Part shown: positions 7,500 through 16,966 of the stretch, piece after piece | Layout of the letters: every line of letters starts with the position of its first letter | Numbering within the stretch: the first letter of the stretch is position 1 | Source: CBIHON01 sp966211965 | Lineage (GTDB): Bacteria; Pseudomonadota; Gammaproteobacteria; Burkholderiales; Burkholderiaceae_D | DNA: 38,540 bases | NCBI GenBank assembly: GCA_966211965.1 | Contig: CBIHON010000048.1 | Coordinates: 1 to 38,540 of the forward strand | Reading direction: 5' to 3' | Notes under the pieces: model-generated | The model's input: the letters and a program-made list of their open reading frames with translations, nothing else | Database searches by the model: none | Told to the model about the DNA's origin: nothing | Position numbers and translations under genes: made by a program

Positions 7500-9512
7500 T
7501 CAGTTACATTCTGGAAGAGGATTGTTAAATAAATTCACGGCATCGGTTTCAGAAATATTCGTCGCATCGACATTGTTTGATCCCGGCACGTCATTGGACA
7601 GCCCTCCGTTGACGCTGCACGCATATTGGCCTGAGGAGGAAATATTCATCGCCATCGACCAATAAGTTTCGCAGTTGGTGCCGATGCAGGCGTATTCATT
7701 TCCTGCCTGCTGTCCGGCTTCGTTCCAGCGAATGTCGTTGTTGGTAAGGGTAATGTTTTTGCAGGCAATGGCCGGGGAAAAATTCGCGACTTTCAGACCT
7801 TCGCCTGAGTTGCCGGGAAAGTTTTTATAAATCTTATTCCCGTCCACGACGATATCCTCGCCGCCTGCCACGCCGATGCCGACGTTCCAGGGATTGATGA
7901 TGTGATTCTTGATAACCCGAATCGACTTGCCGCTGCCGTCGCCGACCATGATTCCGCTGCCACTCTTGCTGGATCCGCCCTTGATACGGTTGTAGGCAAC
8001 CAGAACCGGGTCGTCGGGAAGCCCTTGCGTATCGAAAAGATTGATGTTGTCCTCGGTGTGGTTGACGCCGGTATTGTCGACCTTGTTGCAGGTGACGCGA
8101 TTGCCGCCGCCGCGCACCGATGCGAATTGCACGAGTTGGCCGCGCGGAAACGGCCCCTGCATGTTCAGGCCGGTGTTGTAGCTGAAGTTCACGTGGTTGG
8201 AGTATTCAATAGCGTACAAACCTGTGCCCACATTTTCAAAATTATTGTGCTGGACCGATACGTTGGTGCTGGCAATGGCTCTGACGCCTACCGCAAAATT
8301 ATCCTGGCCATCGGTATTTCCGGAATCGGTCGTATAGATGTTGGCGAACTTGTTGCCGTCTATGCTGATGCCGGTGACGTTGTCAATGAAGATCCCGTCA
8401 GCGTTTTTGAATTTGTCATGAGACAGATCGTGGAAATAACTGTTCTTGATGGTGACGTTTGCACTGTTGGCGATACGAATGCCGTGTTCGCCGCATCCGC
8501 TCAACTCGACGTTGTCGATCAGGACACTGGTTTGTGCGCCAGTCACGGTGATGCAATTGCCAGGCGATCCGGAGATACGCACGTTCTTGATTTCTACTAC
8601 GGCTTCATTATTTTTCGCGATCGGCCCGGAAGGCGTGCGGCTTGGCGGCGGGGCCGGCGGCACGACAGCATCGGTTCCAAACCGGAATTTATCGAGGTTC
8701 CCTGCACCATAAGTGCCCTTGACGACAAGGAATAAGTCCTGAACTCCGGATATTGCCGGAAACGTTGCGGTTTGCCATCGACTGGTACCCCACCCTCCCG
8801 TTGAAGCAAGCGTCAATTCGCCGACCTTGGTACCGCCGGCGCCATTCAGGCGAAGCTCGATCTTTTGTCCTGCGTAGCCTGGGTCCACGGCGATCAATGC
8901 AGAAAACGACGTTGCGCCACTGCCGAAGTCAACGTTTCGGTATTGAAGGTAATCGCCATTGTCCATGTACCCGACTACGCCGCCGGAACTTTGTACACCT
9001 TGCGCCGCGTCGAAAATTTCCGCTTCGATATCTGCAAATGCATTGCGGGTTTGGGCGATGAATTTGAACTTGTCTATATTGGCGACGCCGTAAGTGCCGC
9101 GCGCCACGAGGTAAAGGTCTCGAATTCCTGAGATCGTCTGGATCGGCGTGGATTGTTTTTCGTATTTCGTCCATCCCCCAGTCGATTTGACCGTGAGTTC
9201 GCCGACCTTCGGACCGGTCGCGCTATCGAGGCGGATTTCTATCTTCTGACCTGCATAAGCAGGGTCCACGGCAACCAAGGCTTCGAAAGTGGATACCCCG
9301 TTTCCGAAATTGACCTTCTGGTATTGAAGAAAATCGCCGTTATCGAGCGAGCCGACGGCATTCGTGCCTTCGCGTGCCACGCCTTGGGCCGTGTCATAGC
9401 TTTCCGCCTCGATGCCCGTGGTCGCGATTTGATTTGCGGCGTAAGAGTGATGTATGGGTACTAGGGTATAGAACAATGTGCTCAAAAAAAGTCCGGTTTT
9501 TGAAACAGTCAT
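7500..9512 (-). CDS. Secreted protein with two CBM6-like domains and a right-handed beta-helix
   Basis: A 670-residue exported protein. A signal peptide covers about residues 1-26 (cleavage near HSYA-ANQ). Two homologous carbohydrate-binding family 6 type modules follow at about 31-152 and 160-282, each starting IEAE and holding DNGDFLQY or DNGDYLQY and GTYG.xN(I/L)DKFKF-like ends. A proline-rich linker (PPAPPPSRTP) precedes a region of about 305-560 with repeated short beta strands such as VTIKNSYFHDL and ISIDGNKFANI, typical of parallel beta-helix (PbH1) repeats. The C-terminus holds several cysteines. The architecture suggests binding or cleaving an extracellular polysaccharide, but no catalytic signature is recognised. 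It is divergent from the sensor kinase across an AT-rich region. Confidence 0.8.
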   Translation of the reverse strand: MTVSKTGLFLSTLFYTLVPIHHSYAANQIATTGIEAESYDTAQGVAREGTNAVGSLDNGDFLQYQKVNFGNGVSTFEALVAVDPAYAGQKIEIRLDSATGPKVGELTVKSTGGWTKYEKQSTPIQTISGIRDLYLVARGTYGVANIDKFKFIAQTRNAFADIEAEIFDAAQGVQSSGGVVGYMDNGDYLQYRNVDFGSGATSFSALIAVDPGYAGQKIELRLNGAGGTKVGELTLASTGGWGTSRWQTATFPAISGVQDLFLVVKGTYGAGNLDKFRFGTDAVVPPAPPPSRTPSGPIAKNNEAVVEIKNVRISGSPGNCITVTGAQTSVLIDNVELSGCGEHGIRIANSANVTIKNSYFHDLSHDKFKNADGIFIDNVTGISIDGNKFANIYTTDSGNTDGQDNFAVGVRAIASTNVSVQHNNFENVGTGLYAIEYSNHVNFSYNTGLNMQGPFPRGQLVQFASVRGGGNRVTCNKVDNTGVNHTEDNINLFDTQGLPDDPVLVAYNRIKGGSSKSGSGIMVGDGSGKSIRVIKNHIINPWNVGIGVAGGEDIVVDGNKIYKNFPGNSGEGLKVANFSPAIACKNITLTNNDIRWNEAGQQAGNEYACIGTNCETYWSMAMNISSSGQYACSVNGGLSNDVPGSNNVDATNISETDAVNLFNNPLPECN

Positions 9513-10026
9513 TTGATCTCCATATCAATAAGGAATGTTCACAAGAGGTGACGGGCAAATCTTGGGGCCGATTGTGCACCGCAATGGATTATATTGCGTT
9601 TTGATTAATAATTGTATTAATATAAATTGTTTGCAATTATTTACTTTTTTGGGTGGCAAATTCTTTTTTTAGAGGTTCTTTGTTCGCGGTACGATCTATG
9701 CAGAAGGCTTTCGACGCAGCGTACCTATGCAAATAAATTGTGATGTTTGCGGCCCTGGCCCGTGCGCTGCCGTGTATCAGGCACTAAACGGCGACGACAG
9801 CATCGTTTGCGCGCTGCCTCCTGAATTTTCCTTTCTTGCTGCCGTTGACGATGCCTATTGGAAAAGCTCAATCTCTTCTCCTGCCTCCTGTCTCAAAAAT
9901 TGCGCCGCTTGTCGCGTATTGATTCTCTTGCAAGCTTTCCTCTCATAGACTGCGGTGGAAAATGTCCATTGCCGGTTGGATCGACGCAGCCGCGTAAAAG
10001 TATTCTCCGGCCCAACGCAATAAAAA
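9513..10026. other. Divergent intergenic region, AT-rich
   Basis: 514 bp between two divergently transcribed genes. About 9590-9680 is strikingly AT-rich against the GC-rich surroundings and holds an inverted repeat ATTAATA-attg-TATTAAT at 9604-9621. It could carry the promoter and operator of the CBM6 protein gene. A 73-codon reading frame at 9727-9948 and an antisense one were judged unsupported. No promoter could be assigned with confidence. Confidence 0.5.
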
Positions 10027-11955
10027 ATGACACGACTCATCATCAGCCTGGGGAGGAGCAGGCTGCATAGTGCATGCAGCTGCGTGCTTTGCTTGCTTGC
10101 AGGCCTGTTCAACATCGTGCATGCCGCAGACGTCTTGAGCCTGCGCCAAGGCCAGGACAGTTATGCACTCGGCCGCCATCTCGACTACCTGGAAGACAAG
10201 GCGGGCCGCCTGACGCTAGAGGAGGTACTGGGCAGCCCGGCCTTCCTCCCCAGCACGCAGGACACCCCGAACTTCGGCTACACCGTCTCGACCTACTGGT
10301 TTCGGCTTGAGCTGAAAAACCAGGATTCCGAGGTGCGCACCTGGCTGCTGGAAAACCAGTATCCGCTGATGAATCATCTCGATGCGCACCTGCTGTATGC
10401 CGACGGCCGTCGCGTCTCCTTCATCGGCGGCAACGCGCTGCCGATGAAGGAGCGGGCGATCAAGCACCGCAATATCATTTTCAGGATGGCGCTCGGGCCG
10501 GGCGAGCGTGTTACCGTCTTCCTGCGCGCCCAGTCAATCACTTCAATCCGCTTGCCGCTGACTTTGTGGAGCACGGAAGCCCTGCTGGCAGAGGATCATG
10601 AAGAGCAGTACCTGCTGGGCATCTACTACGGCATCATGATCGCGATGCTGCTCTACAACCTGATGATTTTCCTGTCGATCCGGGATATCAACTATCTCTA
10701 CTATGTGCATTACATCGGCGCCTGGATCCTGTTCCAGATGGCGCTGAACGGACTGGCTTGCGAATACCTGTGGCCGGATTTGCCTTGGTGGAGCATGACT
10801 GCCCCGCATTTCCTGATCGGCGTGCTTGGCACCGGTGTCTGCCAATTCTCGCGCTCCTTCCTGCAGCTCGGGCAACGCCTGCCGGCGTTCGATCGGCTGC
10901 TGCGAATCATTTTCTGGATCTTCGTGCTGTGGATGCCTGCCTCATTGCTGGCGCAGCATCCGCGGGTCAATCAGGGCGTCAGCCTGTTCGTCTTTTTGAC
11001 CGTGTCCTTGATCGCCGTCGCCGGCACTATTTCGTTCAAGCGCGGTTTGCGGCAGGCGCGCTATTTCATGTTCGCATGGACGGCGCTGCTGCTCGGCATC
11101 GGCGTCTACGTGCTGAAAGTGTTGGGCGTCCTGCCCAACGTGTTCCTGACGGAATACGGCGCGCAAATCGGTTCCGCCATGGAAGTGGTCTTGCTGTCCT
11201 TCGCTCTGGCACACCGGATGCGCATCCTGAAAGACGAGAAGGAAGAGGCGCAGACCGAACTGCTGCGGGTGTCGCGCCTGAGCACGATCGGCGAGATGGG
11301 TTCTGCATTGGCGCATGAACTGAACCAGCCGCTGGCGTCGGTGCTCAACTACCTGTACGGCCTCGAACAGCGTTGCAAGGACCGGTCGCTGGTCCCGGAG
11401 GAAGCGCAGCAGGCGATAGGGAAAGCCATCGGCCAGGGCGAACGCGCCGGCGAAATCATCAAGCGGGTGCGCACCTTCACGCGCAAGCATGCGCCGCACA
11501 GGACGCCGCTCGACATGAATGCGCTGATCGCGGAAATCGTCGATTTCGCCGCCTTCGAAATCAGGAAGAACGCCATTGCCGTCAGGCTTCATGGCGACGA
11601 AGCGATACCGACCGTGCTGGCCGACCGGATCGAAATCGGCCAGGTATTGCTGAACCTGATCCGCAACGCAGTCGAAGCGATGAGCGCGATCGACCGCCAG
11701 CAGCGCGTGCTGACGATCTCGTCGGCCCCGCAGGAGTCCGGAGTGGAAGTCACGGTGGCCGATCGCGGTGCCGGGATTCCGGAGAGCGACATGCAAAAAA
11801 TATTCGAAGCCTTTTACACCACCAAGCCGGAGGGCATGGGGCTGGGACTGGCGATCTCGAAAACCATACTCGAATCGCACGGCGGCCGTTTGCGTGCAGA
11901 GCGCAACAAGCATGGCGGCACGTCTTTCAAATTTTTCCTGCCTGGCGCAGCTTAG
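10027..11955 (+). CDS. 7TMR-DISM sensor histidine kinase
   Basis: A 642-residue inner-membrane sensor kinase. It has an N-terminal signal (cleavage near IVHAAD) and a periplasmic DISMED2-like domain at about 40-175 (YWFRLELKN...W.LE). Seven hydrophobic segments follow at about 195-395, then a short coiled linker and the HisKA domain with phospho-acceptor H430 in HELNQPLA. The HATPase domain shows the N-box NLIRNAVEAM (N547), DRGAGIP and GMGLGLAIS. DISMED2 domains are thought to bind carbohydrates or related ligands, so an extracellular carbohydrate signal is plausible but unproved. It is followed 18 bp later by a response regulator, so the two form a two-component operon. Confidence 0.9.
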   Translation: MTRLIISLGRSRLHSACSCVLCLLAGLFNIVHAADVLSLRQGQDSYALGRHLDYLEDKAGRLTLEEVLGSPAFLPSTQDTPNFGYTVSTYWFRLELKNQDSEVRTWLLENQYPLMNHLDAHLLYADGRRVSFIGGNALPMKERAIKHRNIIFRMALGPGERVTVFLRAQSITSIRLPLTLWSTEALLAEDHEEQYLLGIYYGIMIAMLLYNLMIFLSIRDINYLYYVHYIGAWILFQMALNGLACEYLWPDLPWWSMTAPHFLIGVLGTGVCQFSRSFLQLGQRLPAFDRLLRIIFWIFVLWMPASLLAQHPRVNQGVSLFVFLTVSLIAVAGTISFKRGLRQARYFMFAWTALLLGIGVYVLKVLGVLPNVFLTEYGAQIGSAMEVVLLSFALAHRMRILKDEKEEAQTELLRVSRLSTIGEMGSALAHELNQPLASVLNYLYGLEQRCKDRSLVPEEAQQAIGKAIGQGERAGEIIKRVRTFTRKHAPHRTPLDMNALIAEIVDFAAFEIRKNAIAVRLHGDEAIPTVLADRIEIGQVLLNLIRNAVEAMSAIDRQQRVLTISSAPQESGVEVTVADRGAGIPESDMQKIFEAFYTTKPEGMGLGLAISKTILESHGGRLRAERNKHGGTSFKFFLPGAA

Positions 11956-11973
11956 GCAATGAAGGAGATGGGC

Positions 11974-12582
11974 ATGCATGAAAATATCCCGACCGTGTTC
12001 GTGGTCGATGACGACGACGGCTTCGGCGCTTCGCTGCAATGGCTGCTGAAACCGCTTGCCGCAAAAATCGAAGTGCTGGCTTCGGCCGCCGAATTTCTCG
12101 ATGTGTACCAGGCAGGACAGGCCGGCTGCCTGATCCTTGACGTCCACATGCCCATGATGGACGGCTTCCAGTTGCTCGCCGCGCTCGATGCCCGTGCGAT
12201 ACGGATACCCGTGATCATGATCACAGGCCAGGGCGATGTGCCGATGGCGGTGCGCGCGATGAAGCACGGCGCCTTCGATTTCGTGCAAAAGCCGTTTCAG
12301 GGCGCGGCCTTGCTGGAACTGGCGCGCGCGGCACTGGCGCACGATGCGCGCGAGCGGCAGGCGCGTGAACGGCAATCGCGGGCGAGCGCTTCGCTGGCAT
12401 CGCTGACCGGCCGTGAAAAGGACGTGCTGGACCTGCTGATCACCGGCCAAACCAACAAGATGATCGCGCGCTCGCTCGGCATCGGCGTGCGCACGGTGGA
12501 AACCTACCGCGCCACGATGATGACGAAACTGCAGGCGCGCTCGATCGCGGAATTGATGCAGAGGATGCTTCCCTTGCAGTGA
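11974..12582 (+). CDS. FixJ-family two-component response regulator
   Basis: A receiver domain joined to a LuxR-type DNA-binding domain. The acidic pocket is VVDDDDGF, the phospho-acceptor is the D of LILDVHMPMMDG (D56 from this start), and the conserved lysine is in FVQKPF. The C-terminal helix-turn-helix (LTGREKDVLDLLITGQTNKMIA...RTVETYRATMMTKL) matches the FixJ/TodT/NodW group. The frame opens at 11959, but AAGGAG at 11962-11967 lies six bases before the ATG at 11974, which is therefore preferred (202 residues). The partner is the sensor kinase just upstream. Targets are unknown; the CBM6 protein gene and the DUF1800 operon are nearby candidates only by position. Confidence 0.9.
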   Translation: MHENIPTVFVVDDDDGFGASLQWLLKPLAAKIEVLASAAEFLDVYQAGQAGCLILDVHMPMMDGFQLLAALDARAIRIPVIMITGQGDVPMAVRAMKHGAFDFVQKPFQGAALLELARAALAHDARERQARERQSRASASLASLTGREKDVLDLLITGQTNKMIARSLGIGVRTVETYRATMMTKLQARSIAELMQRMLPLQ

Positions 12583-12743
12583 ATTTCCGTGTTTGTTCCG
12601 AACCTGGAGGCCGTCGTTTCTCTTGCCTATTGGCGGGCGCCCCTCTTCCGTAATCGTACGGATGCACATTCCTTGCTGACTTGGATATCGTTCAGGCGGG
12701 ATTAGTATTTCGTCATTATAAATTTCTTATTTGAGAGGTCTGC

Positions 12744-15437
12744 ATGCAGTTTTTTCGACGCTGGATAAGGACGGGTTTGTGTGCGCTAGCGTGCGCCGCA
12801 CCCGTATTCGCCAATGCGGCGCTGGTTGTGACGCCGCGCGACAGCACGGTGGCGCCGGGCGGCACGGTGGCTTTTGCCGTGGCGGTGAGTTCCGATCCGA
12901 CCACGCCGCCGGCGCCGGCCGGCACCACCGCGGTCGGCAGCGTGCCGGTCACCTGGTCGGTCAACGGCGTGCGCGGCGGTGACGAGAAAAGCGGCAGGAT
13001 CAGCCCCAGCGGCTTGTATATCGCGCCGGTGACCTTGCCTGCGGTGAACCCGGTCGTCGTCAGCGCGACCGCGATCGCCGAGGCCGGCACTGCCGAAACC
13101 GCCAGCACAAAATTGACCGTGAAAATGCCGGCGCCCGTGATCTCCAGTGTCGCGCCGGAAGCAGTCGATTGCGGTCCCTACACGCTGACCATCAGCGGCA
13201 GCAGCTTTTATCCCGGCGCAGCAGTCTGGGCCAACGGCGAGCCCCTGAAAACGGTCTACGTGTCGAGCAACAGGCTGAGCGCCAGCGGCACCATCTCGCA
13301 TGCCGCCACCACGTCGCCGCAAGCGGCGCCGAGCGTGCTGAACATCGAGGTGAGCAATGCCGGCAACGTGCGTTCGGCGCAGAAGAAGCAGGTGCAAGTC
13401 AAGACCTGCGGCGTCACGCCCCCCGTACCCATCACGATCAGCCCGAACCAGGCCACGGTTGCGCTTGGCGGCAAGCTGACTTTCTCGGTGAATGCACCCT
13501 CCGGCACCGCCATCCCGACCGTAAGCTGGTCGGTCAACGGCGTTGCCGGCGGCGACAGCAAGAGCGGCACCATCAGCAGCGTCGGCGTCTATACCGCGCC
13601 GAACGCAATCCCGTCGAATGCGCCGATCACCGTGACCGCTACCAGCACGAGTACGGGCACAAGCGCACCGGTGCGCACCGCCAATGCCTACGTGATACTG
13701 ACCATGCCGGTGCCTAGGGTGACCAGCATTGCACCGCTTGCAGTCAGTTGCGGGCCCTATACCTTGACGATTACCGGCAGCAATTTCTTCCCTGGCACCG
13801 TAGTGATGGCGGACGGCGTCGCACTGCAGACCACCTATGTATCGGGCACCAAGCTGACCGCAAGCGGCACGCTGGCGCCGCCAGCCGCCTCGACCGGCGC
13901 CACATTGGGCCCGATCGGCACGCTCAAGGTGCAAATCGTCAATCCCGGCAACGTCAAGTCCACCATGGGCAGCATATTCGTCAACCCCTGCAACGCGCCG
14001 CCGCCGATCGATGCCGCAACGGCTTCGGCAGCCCGCTTCCTGGAACAGGCAACCTTCGGCACCACCGCAGCCGACGTCGCGCTGGTGAAGCAGATCAAGC
14101 CGGATGCATGGATCGCGCAACAGCTGGCCATGCCGCCATCGGCGCTGCCGACGGCCGATATCGGCACCGACAACAACGAAAATGTGGCGGATCTGCGCAA
14201 GCATTGGTACTTCAACATGGTCTCCGGTCAGGACCAATTGCGGCAGCGGATGATCTTTGCCTTGTCGCAGATTTTTGTCGTCAGCCAGAACAAGGACGAC
14301 AAGAGCTACATGATCCGGCCATGGCTGCCGACGCTGTCGAAGAATGCCTTCGGCAATTTCGACACGCTGCTGCGAGAAATCACGCTCAATCCGTCGATGG
14401 GCCTGTATCTCGACCTGAACAACAGCGGCAAGGTGCCGAACGAAAACTATGCGCGTGAAGTGATGCAGCTGTTCAGCATCGGCACCGTGATGCTGAACCA
14501 GGACGGCAGCGTGAAAAAAGATGCCAACGGCGAAGCGATCCCAAGCTACACCCAGGACCAGGTGACGGCGCTGGCCAAGGCGCTCAGCGGCTGGACCATC
14601 AAGAGCTATGCGGAGCCGATGGTCGCCAACGACAACAACCACAACAAGGAAGAGAAGGAATTGCTGTTGGGCCTGAAACTGCCGGCCAACCAGACCGCGG
14701 CGCAGGATTTCGACGGCGCGATGAAGAACCTGTTCCAGCATCCGAACGTGGCGCCGTTCATCGCGACCCGTCTGATCCGTGCCTTCGTCACCAGCAATCC
14801 GAGCCCGGCCTACATCCAGCGCGTCGCCAACGCCTTCGCCAATACCAACGGCGTGCGCGGCGACCTGGCGGCGACCTTGAGGGCGGTGCTGCTTGATCCG
14901 GAAGCGCGGGCCGACGGTTCCACCGCCACCAAGGGCCGCTTGAAGGATCCGATCCTGCACACGGTCAGCCTGATCCGTGCGCTGGGCGGCAAGGTGATCG
15001 ACTCTTCCGCACTGAGCACCTTGTTCAATCGCTATGCCGGCCTCGGACAAATGCCTTTGAACGCGCCGAGCGTATTCAACTTCTATTCGCCGCTGACGCT
15101 GCTGCCGGGGCGGACCGACCTGTACGGACCCGAGTTCCAGATCTATGGCCCAAGCCAGGCGGTGGCGCGGGAAAACTTCGTCTACAACCTGATCAGCGGT
15201 ACGAATGGTCTCGACACGATGGTCAAGATCGACCTGACGCCGTTCGTGAACGTAGCGGCCGATGCGCGCAAGCTGGTCAACCTGGTCGATACCACGCTGA
15301 TGCAGGGACGCATGTCGCTCGCTGCCTATCAAGCCATTGTTGAAGCACTGGGAGTGGCCGGCAGCGACAGCACGCAGCGCGCGATCACCGCGCTATACCT
15401 GACTGCGATCACCGCCGATTTTGCGGTGAATGAATGA
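12744..15437 (+). CDS. Secreted DUF1800 protein with duplicated Ig-like/TIG-like modules
   Basis: An 897-residue exported protein with a signal peptide of about 27 residues (cleavage near FANAAL). Two kinds of beta-sandwich-like module alternate before the main domain. Module A (about 28-125 and 228-320) contains VTWSVNGVRGGDEKSG or VSWSVNGVAGGDSKSG. Module B (about 129-220 and 322-415) contains CGPYTLTISGSSFYPG or CGPYTLTITGSNFFPG. From about residue 427 (ARFLEQATFG) the DUF1800 domain runs to the end. DUF1800 proteins are nearly always encoded beside DUF1501 proteins, as here. The biochemical role is not known to me. A GAGAGG ribosome site lies just before the ATG. Confidence 0.9.
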   Translation: MQFFRRWIRTGLCALACAAPVFANAALVVTPRDSTVAPGGTVAFAVAVSSDPTTPPAPAGTTAVGSVPVTWSVNGVRGGDEKSGRISPSGLYIAPVTLPAVNPVVVSATAIAEAGTAETASTKLTVKMPAPVISSVAPEAVDCGPYTLTISGSSFYPGAAVWANGEPLKTVYVSSNRLSASGTISHAATTSPQAAPSVLNIEVSNAGNVRSAQKKQVQVKTCGVTPPVPITISPNQATVALGGKLTFSVNAPSGTAIPTVSWSVNGVAGGDSKSGTISSVGVYTAPNAIPSNAPITVTATSTSTGTSAPVRTANAYVILTMPVPRVTSIAPLAVSCGPYTLTITGSNFFPGTVVMADGVALQTTYVSGTKLTASGTLAPPAASTGATLGPIGTLKVQIVNPGNVKSTMGSIFVNPCNAPPPIDAATASAARFLEQATFGTTAADVALVKQIKPDAWIAQQLAMPPSALPTADIGTDNNENVADLRKHWYFNMVSGQDQLRQRMIFALSQIFVVSQNKDDKSYMIRPWLPTLSKNAFGNFDTLLREITLNPSMGLYLDLNNSGKVPNENYAREVMQLFSIGTVMLNQDGSVKKDANGEAIPSYTQDQVTALAKALSGWTIKSYAEPMVANDNNHNKEEKELLLGLKLPANQTAAQDFDGAMKNLFQHPNVAPFIATRLIRAFVTSNPSPAYIQRVANAFANTNGVRGDLAATLRAVLLDPEARADGSTATKGRLKDPILHTVSLIRALGGKVIDSSALSTLFNRYAGLGQMPLNAPSVFNFYSPLTLLPGRTDLYGPEFQIYGPSQAVARENFVYNLISGTNGLDTMVKIDLTPFVNVAADARKLVNLVDTTLMQGRMSLAAYQAIVEALGVAGSDSTQRAITALYLTAITADFAVNE

Positions 15438-15471
15438 CGGCCTGCCTATTTATCGAATCGAGGATTTCACT

Positions 15472-16857
15472 ATGACACTCAAAAAGACGACGCGCCGGGA
15501 TTTTCTGAGCCTGGGCGCCAAAGCGGGCATGCTGGGCACGCTGTCGACGCTCGGCCTGCTCGGCGCAAAACAAGCGCATGCCGCAGTCACGGATTACAAG
15601 GCGCTGGTCTGCCTGTTCCTAGCCGGCGGCAATGACGGCAACAACATGATCGTGCCGCTCGATGCGGCACGCTACGACCGCTACGTGGCGGCGCGCTCCG
15701 GCATGGGGCTGGCATTGTCGATCGCCGACAAGACCCTGACGCCGGCGCGCAGCGCGGTATTGCAGACCGTCGCCAATCCGGTGGCGCAGCAGTTCGCGTT
15801 TCACGCCAACATGACGGCGCTCGATCAACTGTTCGGCCAAGGCAAGCTGGCCGCGGTGCTCAATGCCGGCAACCTGCGCCAGCCGACCGACCGGACCCAG
15901 GTCAAGAACAATACCAAGCTGCCGCCGGCGCTGTACTCGCACTCGGACCAGGTGGCCCAGGCAGTCAGCGGTTTTTATACGGGCGGCGTCACCGGTTGGG
16001 GCGGACGCTTGCTGGAGCAGGTCTCCGGCGCGGCGAACATTGCCAAGCTGGACGCGGTCGGTATCAGCGGCAGCAGCCCTTTCCTGGCCAGCAGCTTGAC
16101 CGCGCGCGGCAACGTGGTGCCGGTTTCCGGCCAGTTGGCGCTGCTTGGCGCCGGCACTCCCGAACGCAAGACCGCGCTGATGAAAATCCTTGCCGCCGAC
16201 ACCGGCAACATCATTTCCAATAGCGCCAACGACGCGATGGAGCAGGGCGTCGAGCTGGTATCTGACCTCAAGCTGGCGATGGGCAGCACGCCGATTGCGA
16301 ACGTATTTCCGGGCACCAATCTGGGCAAGCAGTTCAAGGTGATCGCGCAATTGATCAAGAATCGCGCCGCCACCCCCGGTCGTCAGATCTACTTCGTGTC
16401 CTACGGCAGCTTCGATACCCATACCAATCAGGTCAAGGACCAGGGGCTGCGCCTGCTGGAAATGTCGGAGGCGTTGGCAGCATTCCAAGCTGCAATGGAC
16501 GACATGAAGCTGTCCAACATGGTCACCACCTTCACGATGTCGGACTTCGGCCGCACTTTCCTGCCGACCGCGCCGGTCGCGCCGGATCTGCCGGGCACCG
16601 ACCATGCGTGGGGCAATCACCACCTGGTCCTGGGCGGTGCGGTGAAGGGCGGCCTGTACGGGCGCTTCCCGGATTTCGTGATGGGCGGGGCGGATGACGC
16701 TACCAGCAATGGGCGCTGGATTCCGCAATTCTCGAACCTGCAGTATGGCGCCACGCTCGGCAAATGGTTCGGCGCCACGCCGGCGATGCTGGAATCCAAG
16801 GTGTACGACGCCGATTACGCGAATTTTGCGTTGAAGGATCTGGGTTTCATGGCTTGA
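15472..16857 (+). CDS. Tat-exported DUF1501 protein
   Basis: A 461-residue protein with a twin-arginine signal (KKTTRRDFLSLGAKAG, then a hydrophobic stretch to KQAHAAV). The mature protein starts LVCLFLAGGNDGNNMIVPLD, the usual opening of DUF1501 proteins, which resemble sulfatase/alkaline phosphatase-like folds. FDTHTNQ and DFGRTF near residues 310-355 and DHAWGNHH near 375 are family motifs. The frame opens at 15430, but GAGGAT placed seven bases before the ATG at 15472 and the Tat motif fix the start. It follows the DUF1800 gene by 34 bp, so the two are probably co-transcribed. Function unknown; export through Tat suggests a bound cofactor or metal. Confidence 0.9.
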   Translation: MTLKKTTRRDFLSLGAKAGMLGTLSTLGLLGAKQAHAAVTDYKALVCLFLAGGNDGNNMIVPLDAARYDRYVAARSGMGLALSIADKTLTPARSAVLQTVANPVAQQFAFHANMTALDQLFGQGKLAAVLNAGNLRQPTDRTQVKNNTKLPPALYSHSDQVAQAVSGFYTGGVTGWGGRLLEQVSGAANIAKLDAVGISGSSPFLASSLTARGNVVPVSGQLALLGAGTPERKTALMKILAADTGNIISNSANDAMEQGVELVSDLKLAMGSTPIANVFPGTNLGKQFKVIAQLIKNRAATPGRQIYFVSYGSFDTHTNQVKDQGLRLLEMSEALAAFQAAMDDMKLSNMVTTFTMSDFGRTFLPTAPVAPDLPGTDHAWGNHHLVLGGAVKGGLYGRFPDFVMGGADDATSNGRWIPQFSNLQYGATLGKWFGATPAMLESKVYDADYANFALKDLGFMA

Positions 16858-16864
16858 TAAGAGT

Positions 16865-16888
16865 AGCGCCCGGCTGATGCCGGGTGCT
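16865..16888 (+). terminator. Hairpin after the DUF1501 gene
   Basis: AGCGCCCGGC-tgat-GCCGGGTGCT forms a ten-pair stem with one G-T pair, eight bases after the DUF1501 stop. No T-run follows, so termination is likely but not certain. Confidence 0.45.
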
Positions 16889-16920
16889 ATGGATTCGCAG
16901 GATGGGGTGTGGCAGGGGGG

Positions 16921-16966
16921 GCGAATGGCATGCCATTCGCCTGCGAAACGATGTCTGCCTGCAAGG
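16921..16966. repeat. Palindromic repeat family B, copy 1
   Basis: A perfect 20-bp palindrome GCGAATGGCATGCCATTCGC (16921-16940) is followed by CCTGCGAAACGAT and a stretch containing CTGCAAGG. The same layout occurs at 31932-31980 with a different but again palindromic arm (CAGACGGCATGCCGTCTG), followed by CCTGCGGAACGAT. Conserved pairing with changed bases suggests a structured dispersed element. Confidence 0.6.

Noticed and set aside
9727..9948. 73-codon plus-strand frame before the sensor kinase
   Set aside because: No ribosome site, no recognisable domain, and an antisense frame of similar quality overlaps it.
10942..12669. 575-codon antisense reading frame opposite the kinase and regulator genes
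   Set aside because: It mirrors the codon pattern of two well-supported plus-strand genes and its product is rich in His/Arg/Gln without any family motif.
12786..15332. 848-codon antisense frame opposite the DUF1800 gene
   Set aside because: A typical high-GC shadow; low-complexity Arg/Gly/Asp composition and no recognisable domain.
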